NCBI RefSeq assembly: GCF_003751085.1
Contig: NZ_RJJY01000002.1
Span: 1,922,001 to 1,986,000, forward strand
Length of the DNA stretch: 64,000 nucleotides
Reading direction: 5' to 3'
From: Micromonospora sp. Llam0
GTDB lineage: Bacteria; Actinomycetota; Actinomycetes; Mycobacteriales; Micromonosporaceae
This document shows, one piece after another, positions 49,391-59,103 of this stretch. The notes under the pieces were generated by a model. It made no database searches, was not told where the DNA came from, and worked only from the letters and a program-made list of their open reading frames with translations. The number at the start of each line of letters is the position of its first letter. The stretch's first letter is position 1. Both the position numbers and the translations under genes were made by a program.

Positions 49391-52300
49391 CCGGTCCCAC
49401 CGGGATGACCGATGAGCAGCGGCGGGCGCTGGCCGCACTACGATTCAACTGGGCACCGACCCCGGACGATGTCTGGAAGCCGATCCCGTTCCACGTCGAA
49501 GGACTGCATCACCAGATCATCGAAATGGTGATGGAGGGCGTCGCCGAGGCGGATCACAGCGTCGACTCCAGCCCGGTGGGTCTGGCGATCCTGGGGCAAC
49601 GCGGCACCGGCAAGACGCACCTGCTCGGCGCGGTGCGTCAACGGGTACAGACCGCCGGTGGCTTCTTCTTTCTTGTCAAGCTCCTGGAGGCCAGCGCGTT
49701 CTGGCGGAGCACCTCGCTGTCCCTGCTGGAGGATTTCGTCCGACCGGCACCGGACGGGACCTCTCAGCTGCGCACCTTCCTGCGCAGACTGGCCGACGAG
49801 GTCGACGCGCCGCGGGCCGTCCGTCGGTCGATCACCGGCGACACCGAGCTGACCCGGCACGCCCTCGATGCCCTCGTGGACCAGGTACGCAAGACCAATC
49901 GCCAGATCGGCACCGAATGCCAGGACACTGCTCGGGCACTGGTGCTGTACGCCAGCGACGACGGCACGGCCCAGGACCTCGGCCACGATTTCCTGTCATC
50001 CAGCGACGAGGAAAGCCCGGGAGCGCTGGCCGCCTGGGGCATCCGACGTAGCAAGCGAGCACCGCAGGAAATCGTCCGCGACGCGTCCCGGCTGCTCGCC
50101 CTGGTCGGGCCTACCGTGATCGCGCTCGACCAGATCGACCTGATGGTCGCGCAGTCGGTCAAGTCCACCAGTCGCGAGGTACGCGGCGAGGTCGACTGGC
50201 AGACATCATTGCTGCTTGAGCAGATCGCCAGCGGGCTGATGTCGCTCCGGGAGAACACCCGCCGCTCATTGTCGATCGTCGCCTGCCTGCCACAGACCTG
50301 GCAGAGCATCAAGGTGCAGGCCACCGACACCGTGCAGGACCGGTTCCGGGAGGCGGTGCGGCTCAAGGAGATCCCGTCGCCGGAGATCGGCCGCGAGCTG
50401 GTGGAGAAGCGGTTCGGCCTGGTCTTCGACGAGCTGGGCTTCACCCCGCCGTACCCGACGTGGCCGATCCACCCGTCAGCCTTCACTGAGGTCGTCCAGT
50501 TCACGCCGCGCGAACTGCTCCGTCGGATCGACACCCACGTGCGCTCCTGCCTGGGCGACGGGCAAGTGCGCGAGCTCACCCACCTGCTGCATGCGCAATC
50601 CGGAAACAACGGCCCGGCCACGAGGTCCGATGCCGTTCCCACACCCGATCGGTCCGACAAGTCCGAGGTGCAGGAGGACACGCAGCCGGTGCCGGCCGAG
50701 TCCGACGAGCTCGCCAAGATCGACATCAGCTACGCCGAGTTGATCGAGTCAGCCGAGACCGTAAGCGCGGTGCAGCAGTCCAGCGAGGACCTGAGGGTGC
50801 CGGCGCTGCTACAGGCCGGGTTGACCGCGTGGATCGCCGCCCAGGGCGGATCGGCCGATGAGTTCAGCCTCGACCCGCTGCCGTTCAGCGGCAAGCCGGC
50901 CCTGCACGCCCGGTTGCGGCGGACGCTCGACGACGAGACCGAGGACGAAGAGCACTGGTCGTTCCGGGCCGTCTGCGCCCCGCACCACATCGCGGCGCTC
51001 AACCGGATCCGCAACGCCATGACCACCGCCGGGTTGACCGAAGGGGTCACCAAGCGGCGACTCTTCCTGCTCCGCAGCGCGGGCTGGTCCGCCGGTGCGC
51101 GTACGCGTGAACTGCTCGACGCGTTCACCAGAGCTGGCGGGCGGACGCTTCCCTTCCCCACAGCGGACATCAGGCGCCTTGCCGCGCTGGAACGGCTGAT
51201 CCAGCAGTACGGGTTGGAACGGCTGCGGCCATGGTTCGCCACCCGGCAGCCGGCCTCCGCTATCGCTGCCCTGCGCGACGCGCTCGATGGCGGTGCCGAC
51301 GCCGGCAGGGACAGCGATGCTGACAGTCACGACACGACGGCACCAACCGAGCCCGATCCGGCCATGCAACCGGTCGGCCCGCCGGTGCGCGCGGTCGGCC
51401 GGGCCTCCGTATCGGTGATGCCGGCGGCCAGCGAGAACTCGTCCGCTGGTCGAGGTGGACCCTCCGAGCAGCCGGTGGCGCTGCCAGCGCCTGAGCAGGC
51501 TCAGGTGCTGGCCGGGATAGACCCGTACGAGTTGGTGGTCGGTTCCGTCGCCGGACGGCCGGACCCGGTCCGGATGGGTCTGGAGTCACTTCGCCGGCAC
51601 ACGGTGATCTTCGCGGGCTCGGGATCCGGGAAGACAGTGCTGATCCGCCGGCTTGTCGAGGAGTGCGCACTGCGTGGCGTGTCCGCGATCGTGCTGGACC
51701 CGAACAACGATCTCGCCCGACTCGGCGATGCCTGGCCGGAGCAGCCGACCGGCTGGGGCCCTGCGGATCCGGATCGAGCTGCTGCCTACTTGGCCGGTAC
51801 CGACGTGGTCGTCTGGACGCCGGGGCGTCGTGCCGGCCGCCCGCTGAGTTTTCGACCGCTGCCGAACTTCCGTGACGTGCTCGACGATCCCGACGGGTTC
51901 CGCGCCGCCGTGGACTCAGCCGTCGCCACGCTCGCACCACATGCCCGGGTAGACGGCGGTACCGACAAGGCGAGGCTCGGACGAGCCGTGCTGCGCGAGG
52001 CGCTGACCGGGTACGCCCGAACCGGCGGCAGCGACCTGCGGGAGTTCACCGATCTGTTGAACGAACTGCCGGACGGGGTCAGCCAGCTCGACAGCGCACC
52101 GAAGCTCGCAGCAGGCATGGCACAACTACTGAAGGCCGCGTTGATCGACGATCCGCTGTTCGGCGGTGACGGCACTCCTGTCGATCCGAGCACCTTGCTC
52201 ACGCCGCCGCCGGGACGACGTGCACGCGTCTCGGTGATCAGCTTCGTCGGACTGCCGCACGACCAGCAGCGGCAGAGCTTCGTCAACCAGTTGCAGCTCG

Positions 52301-52755
52301 CCCTGTTCACCTGGATCAAGCGAAATCCGGCCGGCGACCGGCCACTCGGTGGGCTGTTGGTGATGGACGAGGCCCAGACCCTCGCACCGTCCGGCTCAGT
52401 CACCGCCTGCACCCAGAGCACCCTCGCGTTGACGTCGCAGGCCCGCAAGTACGGACTCGGCCTGGTTTTCGCGACCCAGGCCCCGAAGGCGTTGCACAAT
52501 CAGATCCCCGGCAACGCTGCCACTCAGTTCTTCGGCCTGTTGACGGCACCGGTGCAGATCGAGGCGGCCCGCGACGTCGCACGGGCCAAGGGCGCCGACA
52601 TCGCTGACGTCGGCAGGATGCGCACCGGACAGTTCTACGCGGCGGTGGAGGGCGCGCGGTTCGTCAAGCTCCAGGCACCGATGTGCCTGAGCCACCACCC
52701 ACGCAGCCCGCTGACAACTGAGGAGGTCGTTCAACGAGCCGCTGTCCGCGAATGA
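49387..52755 (+). CDS. Dual P-loop ATPase: AAA module plus HerA/FtsK-like motor
   Basis: A 1122-residue protein with two P-loop modules. N-terminal: Walker A LGQRGTGKTHLL (70-77 core) and Walker B VIALDQIDLM (Asp248, Asp251), followed by RSLSIVACLPQTWQSI, much like AAA/BrxC-type STAND-related ATPases. C-terminal: Walker A FAGSGSGKTVLI (744-750), Walker B LLVMDEAQTLAP (Asp994, Glu995) and KYGLGLVFATQAPKALHNQIPGNAATQFFG, the HerA/VirB4-type motor that pumps nucleic acid. The middle 300 residues are unknown. It is coupled to a winged-helix gene and divergent from an NLR-like operon. A nuclease partner is not seen. Role in genome defence or DNA processing is inferred. Confidence 0.88.
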   Translation: MTGPTGMTDEQRRALAALRFNWAPTPDDVWKPIPFHVEGLHHQIIEMVMEGVAEADHSVDSSPVGLAILGQRGTGKTHLLGAVRQRVQTAGGFFFLVKLLEASAFWRSTSLSLLEDFVRPAPDGTSQLRTFLRRLADEVDAPRAVRRSITGDTELTRHALDALVDQVRKTNRQIGTECQDTARALVLYASDDGTAQDLGHDFLSSSDEESPGALAAWGIRRSKRAPQEIVRDASRLLALVGPTVIALDQIDLMVAQSVKSTSREVRGEVDWQTSLLLEQIASGLMSLRENTRRSLSIVACLPQTWQSIKVQATDTVQDRFREAVRLKEIPSPEIGRELVEKRFGLVFDELGFTPPYPTWPIHPSAFTEVVQFTPRELLRRIDTHVRSCLGDGQVRELTHLLHAQSGNNGPATRSDAVPTPDRSDKSEVQEDTQPVPAESDELAKIDISYAELIESAETVSAVQQSSEDLRVPALLQAGLTAWIAAQGGSADEFSLDPLPFSGKPALHARLRRTLDDETEDEEHWSFRAVCAPHHIAALNRIRNAMTTAGLTEGVTKRRLFLLRSAGWSAGARTRELLDAFTRAGGRTLPFPTADIRRLAALERLIQQYGLERLRPWFATRQPASAIAALRDALDGGADAGRDSDADSHDTTAPTEPDPAMQPVGPPVRAVGRASVSVMPAASENSSAGRGGPSEQPVALPAPEQAQVLAGIDPYELVVGSVAGRPDPVRMGLESLRRHTVIFAGSGSGKTVLIRRLVEECALRGVSAIVLDPNNDLARLGDAWPEQPTGWGPADPDRAAAYLAGTDVVVWTPGRRAGRPLSFRPLPNFRDVLDDPDGFRAAVDSAVATLAPHARVDGGTDKARLGRAVLREALTGYARTGGSDLREFTDLLNELPDGVSQLDSAPKLAAGMAQLLKAALIDDPLFGGDGTPVDPSTLLTPPPGRRARVSVISFVGLPHDQQRQSFVNQLQLALFTWIKRNPAGDRPLGGLLVMDEAQTLAPSGSVTACTQSTLALTSQARKYGLGLVFATQAPKALHNQIPGNAATQFFGLLTAPVQIEAARDVARAKGADIADVGRMRTGQFYAAVEGARFVKLQAPMCLSHHPRSPLTTEEVVQRAAVRE

Positions 52756-52890
52756 CCGTCTGTTCGCGGCGCGAGACACGCCACGCCAATCAGCGAATTG
52801 ACAGCGTCCAGCCCGCCGGGAGCGGGGGTAGCCCCGGCCATATCGGCCGAGGCCACCTTTGTTCGGGACGGATCAGTTGGACGGGTCGGA

Positions 52891-53898
52891 TCAGGCCGGA
52901 GAGAGGCCTTCGGCGTAGTCGTACAGGCTCTTGATGTCGTTGTCGAAGTACGGGCCGTCGAATTGACCGTTGCCCGGGTTGTCACCGTGGCTGACCACGC
53001 TGTTGATGTACCCGTAGCCGGTCGAGTCGTTGTATTCCTGCAGCCAGGGTCCGCCGCTGGAACCGTACGTCATGTTGCAGTACATCCGGATCTGCTGGCC
53101 ACCGGCGTTCCACGTGGTGCCCTGGCAGAAGTACTGGCTCTCGCCGCCGCCCAGGTTGGACGGGTAGCCGAGGGCGGTGACCGAGACGCTGTAGCCGTAG
53201 TTCCAGCGCAGTCCGTGGCCGCCGACCGTCTCGACGACCTTCAGGCCGTAGGAGCCGCCGTTGTTCATGATGGCGATGCCCATGTCCTCGGCGAAGCTGC
53301 TGCTGTTCACCCAGGCGGTACGGGCGGTGAGGCTGTACGCCACGAAGGTGCCGTACGGCCGCGAGCCGTTGCGGTACCGCGGGACAAACTGCCAGTTGCT
53401 GTACCACTGCCCACCGGAGCCCTGGTGCACGCAGTGACCGGCGGTCACCACCAGTCGACGCTTGCCGCTGGCGACGGTGCTCGCCGAGCAGGAAGCCCGG
53501 CTGCCGGTGGGGGTGGTGAAGTAGACCTTGCCGACGGCCTGCGACTCGTTGAGCAGCATCCCGACATCGCCGCCGGTGTCGATGCTCGGGGCGACCGGCG
53601 CCACCGCGCCCGCCGGCCCGTTGGGCTTGGCGACCCGCTCCGTCGACTCGGTGCCCTTCGCCGACCTTGCGAAGGTCAGGTCAACGGCCGACGCCATCCG
53701 CTCCTCGGTCCAGTAGTCGGTGACCTCCTTCGCGATCTTCGCGTTGGTGATCGCCCGGCCGTCGAGGGTGCGGGCGACGGCACTCGTGTTGCCGTCCGAC
53801 TTGAACGGCGCCGACTCCGCCTGGGCGGCCGGCGCGCCGGTCACCACCAGCGCGAGTGCCAGGCCGGCCATCGCCGACCAGCGCAGTGTGGATTTCAA
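52891..53898 (-). CDS. Secreted trypsin-like (S1) serine protease
   Basis: A 335-residue secreted enzyme. The signal peptide is MKSTLRWSAMAGLALALVVTG, ending near AQAES. Residues to about 110 form a propeptide. The triad is visible: His in VVTAGHCVH, Asp in FAEDMGIAIM, Ser in MTYGSSGGPWLQEY. SRASCSASTVAS and CNMTYGSSGG give disulfide Cys. It resembles the V8/glutamyl endopeptidase-like S1 group of actinomycetes. It has no partner gene nearby and is unrelated to the cytoplasmic trypsin domain at 47.9 kb. Confidence 0.9.
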   Translation of the reverse strand: MKSTLRWSAMAGLALALVVTGAPAAQAESAPFKSDGNTSAVARTLDGRAITNAKIAKEVTDYWTEERMASAVDLTFARSAKGTESTERVAKPNGPAGAVAPVAPSIDTGGDVGMLLNESQAVGKVYFTTPTGSRASCSASTVASGKRRLVVTAGHCVHQGSGGQWYSNWQFVPRYRNGSRPYGTFVAYSLTARTAWVNSSSFAEDMGIAIMNNGGSYGLKVVETVGGHGLRWNYGYSVSVTALGYPSNLGGGESQYFCQGTTWNAGGQQIRMYCNMTYGSSGGPWLQEYNDSTGYGYINSVVSHGDNPGNGQFDGPYFDNDIKSLYDYAEGLSPA

Positions 53899-54325
53899 GA
53901 GACCCTCCCTTGTCTTGGTACCCCATCTGGGCGCTAGCAGCGTATGGGCATATCTCTATTGATCACAACGGAAGAAAAGAGACTGATCACGGACACTCGC
54001 GAAACCTGCCGCTTGAACTGCATGGATGGCCATCAGAATCATTGGATCCAAATCTCCCGAACCGCTTCGACGCCACGAGAGCGGGAAATACCACGGAGGA
54101 GAAGGGATTTCATGTCGCGTTTATCCCAAAGCATCGCGAAATACGTCCGAAATACAAGCCATGTGAGTTTCCGGACGCAGCGACGAACATTTGTGGCAGG
54201 AGTCCGACGGCATGTTTCAGAACTGACCGGTAGCAGTCAGAAAAGAGCCTGTCGACAACGGAAGGCACGAACGAACCTGGCCGACCTGGTCGGCCTGGCC
54301 GATCTAGCTAGCTGATCTGGTCGAT
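53899..54325. other. AT-rich intergenic region, no gene seen
   Basis: The 427-bp gap is clearly richer in A+T than the window, most at 53940-54200. Open frames here lack a start signal and third-position bias. At 54276-54345 short CTGGTC/GATCTGG units repeat imperfectly. It holds the protease promoter and could be a remnant of imported DNA. Confidence 0.4.
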
Positions 54326-54794
54326 CTAGTTGATCTGGTCAACCGGGCGGTCCGGGGCGACCGGGCCGAGCACGACGGTGCCATCCGGCTCGACCCGCCA
54401 GCCCGGGTTGCAAGCGACCTCCCAGACCGTGCCGTTCGGGTCGGCGAAGTGCCCGTGGTAACCGCCGAAGTCGGCCCGCTGGCCCGGTTTGAGGACCGTC
54501 CCGCCGGCCGCCCGCGCCTCGGCGAGCACCCGGTCGACGTCGTCCGGCGTCGGCACGTTGTGCGCCAGCGTGAACCCGCCCGGCCGGGTCACCACCGCCG
54601 CAGCCGGGTCGATGTCGCGACCGAAGGCGTCCGCGTCGAACAGGCCGAGCATCAGGCCCGGCCCGATCTGAAAGAAGATGATCTCGCCCGGGTACGTCGA
54701 GCGTCGGACGCCAGCCCAGCCCGTCGCGGTAGAAGCGCCGTGCGGCGGCCAGGTCGGCGGTGGCCACGGTGACGAAGTGAACCTGCTGCCGCAC
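54326..54794 (-). pseudogene. VOC/glyoxalase-fold protein, apparent +1 frameshift
   Basis: The N-terminal part reads from GTG 54794 (GGGGAGG 6 bp upstream): QQVHFVTVATADLAAARRFYRDGLGWRPTLDVPG. The frame then breaks at CCCGGG 54687-54692, and the natural continuation EIIFFQIGPGLMLGLFDADAF, then FTLAHNVPTPDDVDRVLAEARAAGG, GHFADPNGTVWEVACNPGW lies one frame away. Removing one base restores a 155-residue VOC protein with no other fault. Such proteins bind metal and small molecules, for example as antibiotic-binding or dioxygenase-like folds. Either an inactivated gene or a sequencing error in a C/G run. Confidence 0.8.
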
Positions 54795-54828
54795 CTGCTG
54801 CCTCCCCGCTTCGACGAACCGGTCCCGA

Positions 54829-55593
54829 TCACCGACCAGACTGCCACGGGTGGGCGAGCTGTTGCACGGCGGCGAGCTGGGCGTTCGCCTCCCCGATGAG
54901 TTCCGACGCCTCCGCCGTTGCCGCCGCCTGGCCCTCCTCGTCGTCGGCAAACCGGCGCTGCGCGTCACCCATCACGTCGTGCACCAACTGGACCGCCCGG
55001 TCCACGTGCCCGACCGCCAGGTACAGCCGGGCCAGGAACAGCACCTCGAAGGTGATCTGCGGATCCTGCCAGCCCGGATGGCGACGGGCCCGCAGCAGCA
55101 GCTGCTTCTCGATCGCCTCGAAGCCCAGACCCCGCTGAGCCAGCCGCTCGGCACGGCGGGCCAGTACCCGCAGGTCGTGCTCGACGTCGCGGGGTGCCGT
55201 CCCGGCCGCGACGAGGACGAGCAACGCCCCGAACAGCGCGACGTAGACGCCGACACCCGGGCCGATGTCCAAGCGGGCACCGTCCGGTCCGGCGACATCG
55301 CCGATCTCGGCGTGGTTCAGCATTGCCCAGGCGAGGGCCAGCACGCCCGCCCCGGCCAGCAGGGCCACGAACGCGTCCCCGCCGGAGAGTCCGGCCCGCG
55401 AACCCAGCGCCGACCCGCCAGCGGCGGTCTCCACCGCGCCGTAGGTGACCGCGCTGGCGTCCGGACCGGCGACCCAGGGCAGCACCGACCCGAGCACCAG
55501 CAGCAGTCCACCGCCGGCCGCTGATCCGGCGGTGAGCAGCCCGCGCAACGGTAGGCGTACCCGGTTGACAAGATTCAGTACGGCGCTCGTCAT
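54829..55593 (-). CDS. Membrane protein with helical cytoplasmic tail
   Basis: A 254-residue protein: membrane segments GGGLLLVLGSVLPWVAG, FVALLAGAGVLALAWAML and GVYVALFGALLVLVAAG, then a long helical region (VLARRAERLAQRGLGFEAIEKQLLLRARRHPGWQDPQITFEVLFLARLYLAVGHVDRAVQLV) with TPR-like character. ATG 55593 overlaps the stop of the preceding gene (ATGA) once a one-base frameshift in that gene is corrected. Without correction the two read as one 355-codon frame. Function unknown. Confidence 0.7.
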   Translation of the reverse strand: MTSAVLNLVNRVRLPLRGLLTAGSAAGGGLLLVLGSVLPWVAGPDASAVTYGAVETAAGGSALGSRAGLSGGDAFVALLAGAGVLALAWAMLNHAEIGDVAGPDGARLDIGPGVGVYVALFGALLVLVAAGTAPRDVEHDLRVLARRAERLAQRGLGFEAIEKQLLLRARRHPGWQDPQITFEVLFLARLYLAVGHVDRAVQLVHDVMGDAQRRFADDEEGQAAATAEASELIGEANAQLAAVQQLAHPWQSGR

Positions 55594-55887
55594 GACGGCA
55601 GCCGGACAAGGTCGGCGGTGGCGGTCACCTCGGTGACGTAGCAGACCACCGGCACCAGCAGGACCGCCGCCCCACAGCCAGCCGATGCCGACCCCGCTGG
55701 CCGGGCCGGCACCCAGCCGGCGCGTGCCGCTGGACCGTTGTCGCTCCTCCAGCCGCCGTGCATCTTCATGCCGCTGGCGTTCCTGCTCGCGCCGGTACGT
55801 CTCCTGCTCAGCACCGGCCCGCCCACCCCACCGGGCGCTGCTGAGCTCGGACTCACTCAACGCCTGAAGCGGCTTGTCCGGATCCAT
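55590..55887 (-). pseudogene. Small membrane protein, apparent +1 frameshift
   Basis: The frame from ATG 55887 reads DPDKPLQALSESELSSARWGGRAG, a charged coil RREQERQRHEDARRLEERQ and then GIGWLWG. Taking one C out of the CCCC run at 55670-55673 continues it as AAVLLVPVVCYVTEVTATADL, a membrane segment, and ends at TGA 55590-55592, making 98 residues. As given, the frame instead runs on into the next gene, which would be a spurious fusion. Sequence error or real mutation cannot be told apart here. Confidence 0.65.
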
Positions 55888-55935
55888 CGACGTCACCCCC
55901 TACCGGTCTGGTCACTCACGGTCACGGCCTCACGG

Positions 55936-57194
55936 TCACGGTCGGGCTGCCCGGCTGGTCGCCCGCTGCCGGAGGATCAGGGTTACGAGGCAGACCAGCA
56001 GTCCGGCAGCCGGGCCGACCAACCCTGCGGCGGCGGCCCGACCATCCGGCTCGGGCGGCAGCGGGCCGACGGCGAACCCGGCGACGCCGTCACCGGCGTA
56101 CCGCTCGACGTCGGCCAGCGCCACCCGGTACTCGCCCGGGGCGAGCGCCACCTCGCCGACACTCCAGCCGAGCAGCTGCGCCGACCCGGTCGTCACCCGG
56201 TGGTCGTAACCGTAGGCCGGCCCGACCAGCACCGGATCGCCGTCGGCCGTCGCCACCTCTACGTCGATCGCCCGCCGCCAGGGCGGCGTCTGCTCGGCGA
56301 TCATGGGCTGCTCGGCGAGCCGCTGGCCGGTGATGGTCAGCCGGTAGATCTGGTCCTGGCCGGTAGCCAGCAGGGTCGCCTCGTCGATCCAGCAGGCCAA
56401 CTCGTAGCCAGGCGACTCGAACTTGGGCGCATCGGCGATCTGGTACGGGTCGCCGATCTGCGCACCGGCCCCGGCCAGTACGTACTTGGCGCCGACGGTC
56501 CCATCAGGGGTGACCACCAGCACCTTGCCGTCCTCGTAGGTGGGCACCGGCACGTCCGAGTCGGGGAGGTAGAACGGCTGGCCGACGACAGCGCGGGGCA
56601 TCTTCGCCTGGATCTGCTCCTCGTGGCGACGGTCCTCACCGTCCAGCCCGACCGACATCAGTCGGGTCGCCCGGTTCTGGTACTGCCAGTACCAGAGCCG
56701 CCCGGTGCCGTGGTGTACGGCCGGCTGGGACTGCACGGCCTTGTCCGGTACGGACTCGCCGTAGCCGGACAGGTCGGTGAAGGATCCGTCCAGTGCGTGC
56801 AGCCCGACCCGGGTTTCGAAGCCGATCGGCTCGGCGCGCTCCTTGCGGACCACCACCAGCTGCCGGTAGTCGGGGGTGAAGTCCTCCTGCCGCAGCAGGC
56901 TGCTCAGCACGTCCTGGACAGGATGGTCGGCGTACACCTTGGGGGTGAACCGCCAGTTCTCGGTCACCGCGCCGTCGATGGTGACGCTGTAGACGACGAT
57001 CTCCTCATCGGTCAAGGTCTGGGCGAACACCGCGCCGGGGGCGAGGGTGCTGCGAGCGACCGCCGCGCCGCCTTCGGCGCGGCCTGACCTTCGTCGTCGG
57101 CCGGGTCGCTGCCACAGCCGGCGAGCAGACCGAGCGCGGCCACGGCGAGTACGGCAGCCGACCGGCATCGGATCGCAGTCCTGGGTGGATTCAT
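55936..57194 (-). pseudogene. Lipoprotein with apparent -1 frameshift
   Basis: From ATG 57194 the start reads as a lipoprotein signal: NPPRTAIRCRSAAVLAVAALGLLAGCGS, with the lipobox LAGC. The body, starting STLAPGAVFAQTLTDEEIVVYSV and continuing through propeller-like segments (RLWYWQYQNRATRLMSVGLDG, PTYEDGKVLVVTPDGTVGAKYVL), to a membrane helix LVGPAAGLLVCLVTLILR, lies in another frame. The break falls in the GC repeat CGCCGCGCCGCC at 57061-57072; one added base would restore 419 residues. A surface-exposed binding protein is likely, but function is unknown. Confidence 0.75.
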
Positions 57195-57458
57195 CGGCGC
57201 CCCCATCAGCAGACCCGCGATCCACGTGCCTGGCCGGCAGGGCTCTCGTTCACCAGGTCCAGAGCGGCGGTGGGTTCCGGGTCGCTTACGCATAAGTCAT
57301 CCGTTTGGTCAATCGCTTGGTCGGCTGGGTGCAGGAGGGCCGGCCAGCTCGATCCAGCGCCGGCAGACTCCGGGCCACCGTGGTTCGGCACCGCTCAACC
57401 ACAGAGCCGACAATGGTCCGGAGCCGGTCCACCCACCGGCAGAAGGAGAGTCGGGAAG

Positions 57459-58835
57459 ATGGCGTTGCTGAGCCTCACGCGACTGGCCGGCCGCTCGGCG
57501 GCGGTCACCGTCGGCGACCAGTCGATGTCCGGCGACGACCTGCTTGAAGCCGCGACCGCCGTCGCCGGGCAGGTCGCCGGCGCCGGCACCGTCGCGGTCG
57601 ACGCCACCGCCAGCCTCGACACGGTCGTCGCGCTCACCGGTTGCCTGCTGGCCGGCACCACACTGGTCCCCGTACCGCCGGACGCCGGCCCGGTCGAACG
57701 CGGCCACATCCTGCGCGACTCCGGCGCCCAGCTCCTGCTCGGTCCCGACCCGACGTTGCCGGCCGGAGGCGGCATTGACCGGGGCGGGCCAGGCCAGCAT
57801 CCGGCCGTCGGGCCCGACACCCCCGCGCTGATCCTCTACACCAGCGGCACCACCGGCGCGCCCAAGGGCGTGCCGGTGACCAGCGCCAACATCGCCGCCG
57901 ACCTCGACGCCCTCGCCGAGGCCTGGGCGTGGACACCGGACGACACCCTGGTCCACGGCCTGCCGCTGTTCCACGTACACGGTCTGGTGCTCGGTGTCAT
58001 CGGCGCGCTGCGCGTCGGCTGCCGGCTGGTGCACACCGGCCGGCCCACCCCTGAGGCGTACGCCGCCGCTGGTGGCACGCTCTACTTCGGCGTACCGACG
58101 ATCTGGTCCCGGATCTGCGCCGACCGGCCCTCCGCCCGGGCGTTGCGCGCCGCCCGGCTCCTCGTCTCCGGTTCGGCGGCCCTGCCCGCCCCGGTCTTCC
58201 ACACCTTGGCCGAGCTCACCGGTCAGGCGCCGGTCGAGCGGTACGGGATGACCGAAACCTTGATCACGGTGAGCAGTCGCGCCGACGGCGAGCGGCGACC
58301 CGGCTGGGTAGGTACGCCGCTCGCCGGCGTACACACCCGGCTGGCCGGTGAGGCCGGCGAGCAGTTGCCGGCGGACGGCGAAACCATCGGCGAACTGCAG
58401 GTTCGCGGCCCGATGGTGTTCGACGGCTACCTCGGCGCCGCCGGGCGCGGCGACTTCACCCCGGACGGCTGGTTCCGCACCGGCGACGTAGCGACGATCG
58501 ACCAGGCCGGCTGGCACCGAATCGTCGGCCGCGCCTCGACCGATCTGATCAAGAGCGGTGGCTACCGGATCGGTGCCGGCGAGGTGGAGAACGTGCTGCT
58601 GACCCATCCGGCGGTACGCGAGGCGGCGGTCGTCGGCGCACCCGACGCCGACCTCGGGCAACGGGTCGTCGCGTACGTTGTGGCCGAGGGCGTGTCCCCG
58701 CAGTCGCTGATCGACTTCGTGGCCACCGAACTCTCCGCCCACAAGCGGCCACGTGACGTGCGCATCGTGGACGCACTGCCGCGCAACGCGATGGGTAAGG
58801 TACAGAAGAAGCTACTGCACGACGACCGCCGGTGA
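57459..58835 (+). CDS. Acyl-CoA synthetase, ANL superfamily (malonyl-CoA synthetase-like)
   Basis: A 458-residue adenylate-forming enzyme: ALILYTSGTTGAPKGVPVT (P-loop), GLPLFHVHGLVLGVIGAL, LVSGSAALPAPVFHTLAE, VERYGMTETLITVSSR, FRTGDVATIDQAGWHRIVGR, STDLIKSGGYRIGAGEVENVL and the catalytic Lys in PRNAMGKVQKK. Length and the GLPLFHVHGL segment fit the MatB-like branch, which activates malonate or methylmalonate with CoA. ATG 57459 follows AGGAGAG by 8 bp; a longer frame to 57270 is not supported. A hairpin terminator follows at 58864. Confidence 0.85.
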   Translation: MALLSLTRLAGRSAAVTVGDQSMSGDDLLEAATAVAGQVAGAGTVAVDATASLDTVVALTGCLLAGTTLVPVPPDAGPVERGHILRDSGAQLLLGPDPTLPAGGGIDRGGPGQHPAVGPDTPALILYTSGTTGAPKGVPVTSANIAADLDALAEAWAWTPDDTLVHGLPLFHVHGLVLGVIGALRVGCRLVHTGRPTPEAYAAAGGTLYFGVPTIWSRICADRPSARALRAARLLVSGSAALPAPVFHTLAELTGQAPVERYGMTETLITVSSRADGERRPGWVGTPLAGVHTRLAGEAGEQLPADGETIGELQVRGPMVFDGYLGAAGRGDFTPDGWFRTGDVATIDQAGWHRIVGRASTDLIKSGGYRIGAGEVENVLLTHPAVREAAVVGAPDADLGQRVVAYVVAEGVSPQSLIDFVATELSAHKRPRDVRIVDALPRNAMGKVQKKLLHDDRR

Positions 58836-58863
58836 CATCCGACCACTACCGACAGTCACCACA

Positions 58864-58891
58864 TCGACATCAGCCGAACGGCTGATGTCGA
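58864..58891. terminator. Terminator hairpin after the acyl-CoA synthetase gene
   Basis: TCGACATCAGCC and its reverse complement form a 12-bp perfect stem with a GAAC loop, 28 bp past the stop codon at 58835. Confidence 0.88.
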
Positions 58892-59103
58892 GCGTTCAAG
58901 GTCGGTGCCATAAGTTTTCTTTACTTGCGGCTCAAGAAATCATCATTTCTGGCGCTGAAGTTGATTCTTGATTGAACCGCTCCCTAACGTGTGCGTATGG
59001 CCCGGGGCGACCAGTCGTCCGCTCCCGGTGAACCCCGCCGGCACCGTCGTGCCCGAGCCTAATACCGACATCCCAGTACGGTGAGCATTCGGAAGGTGTG
59101 CAC

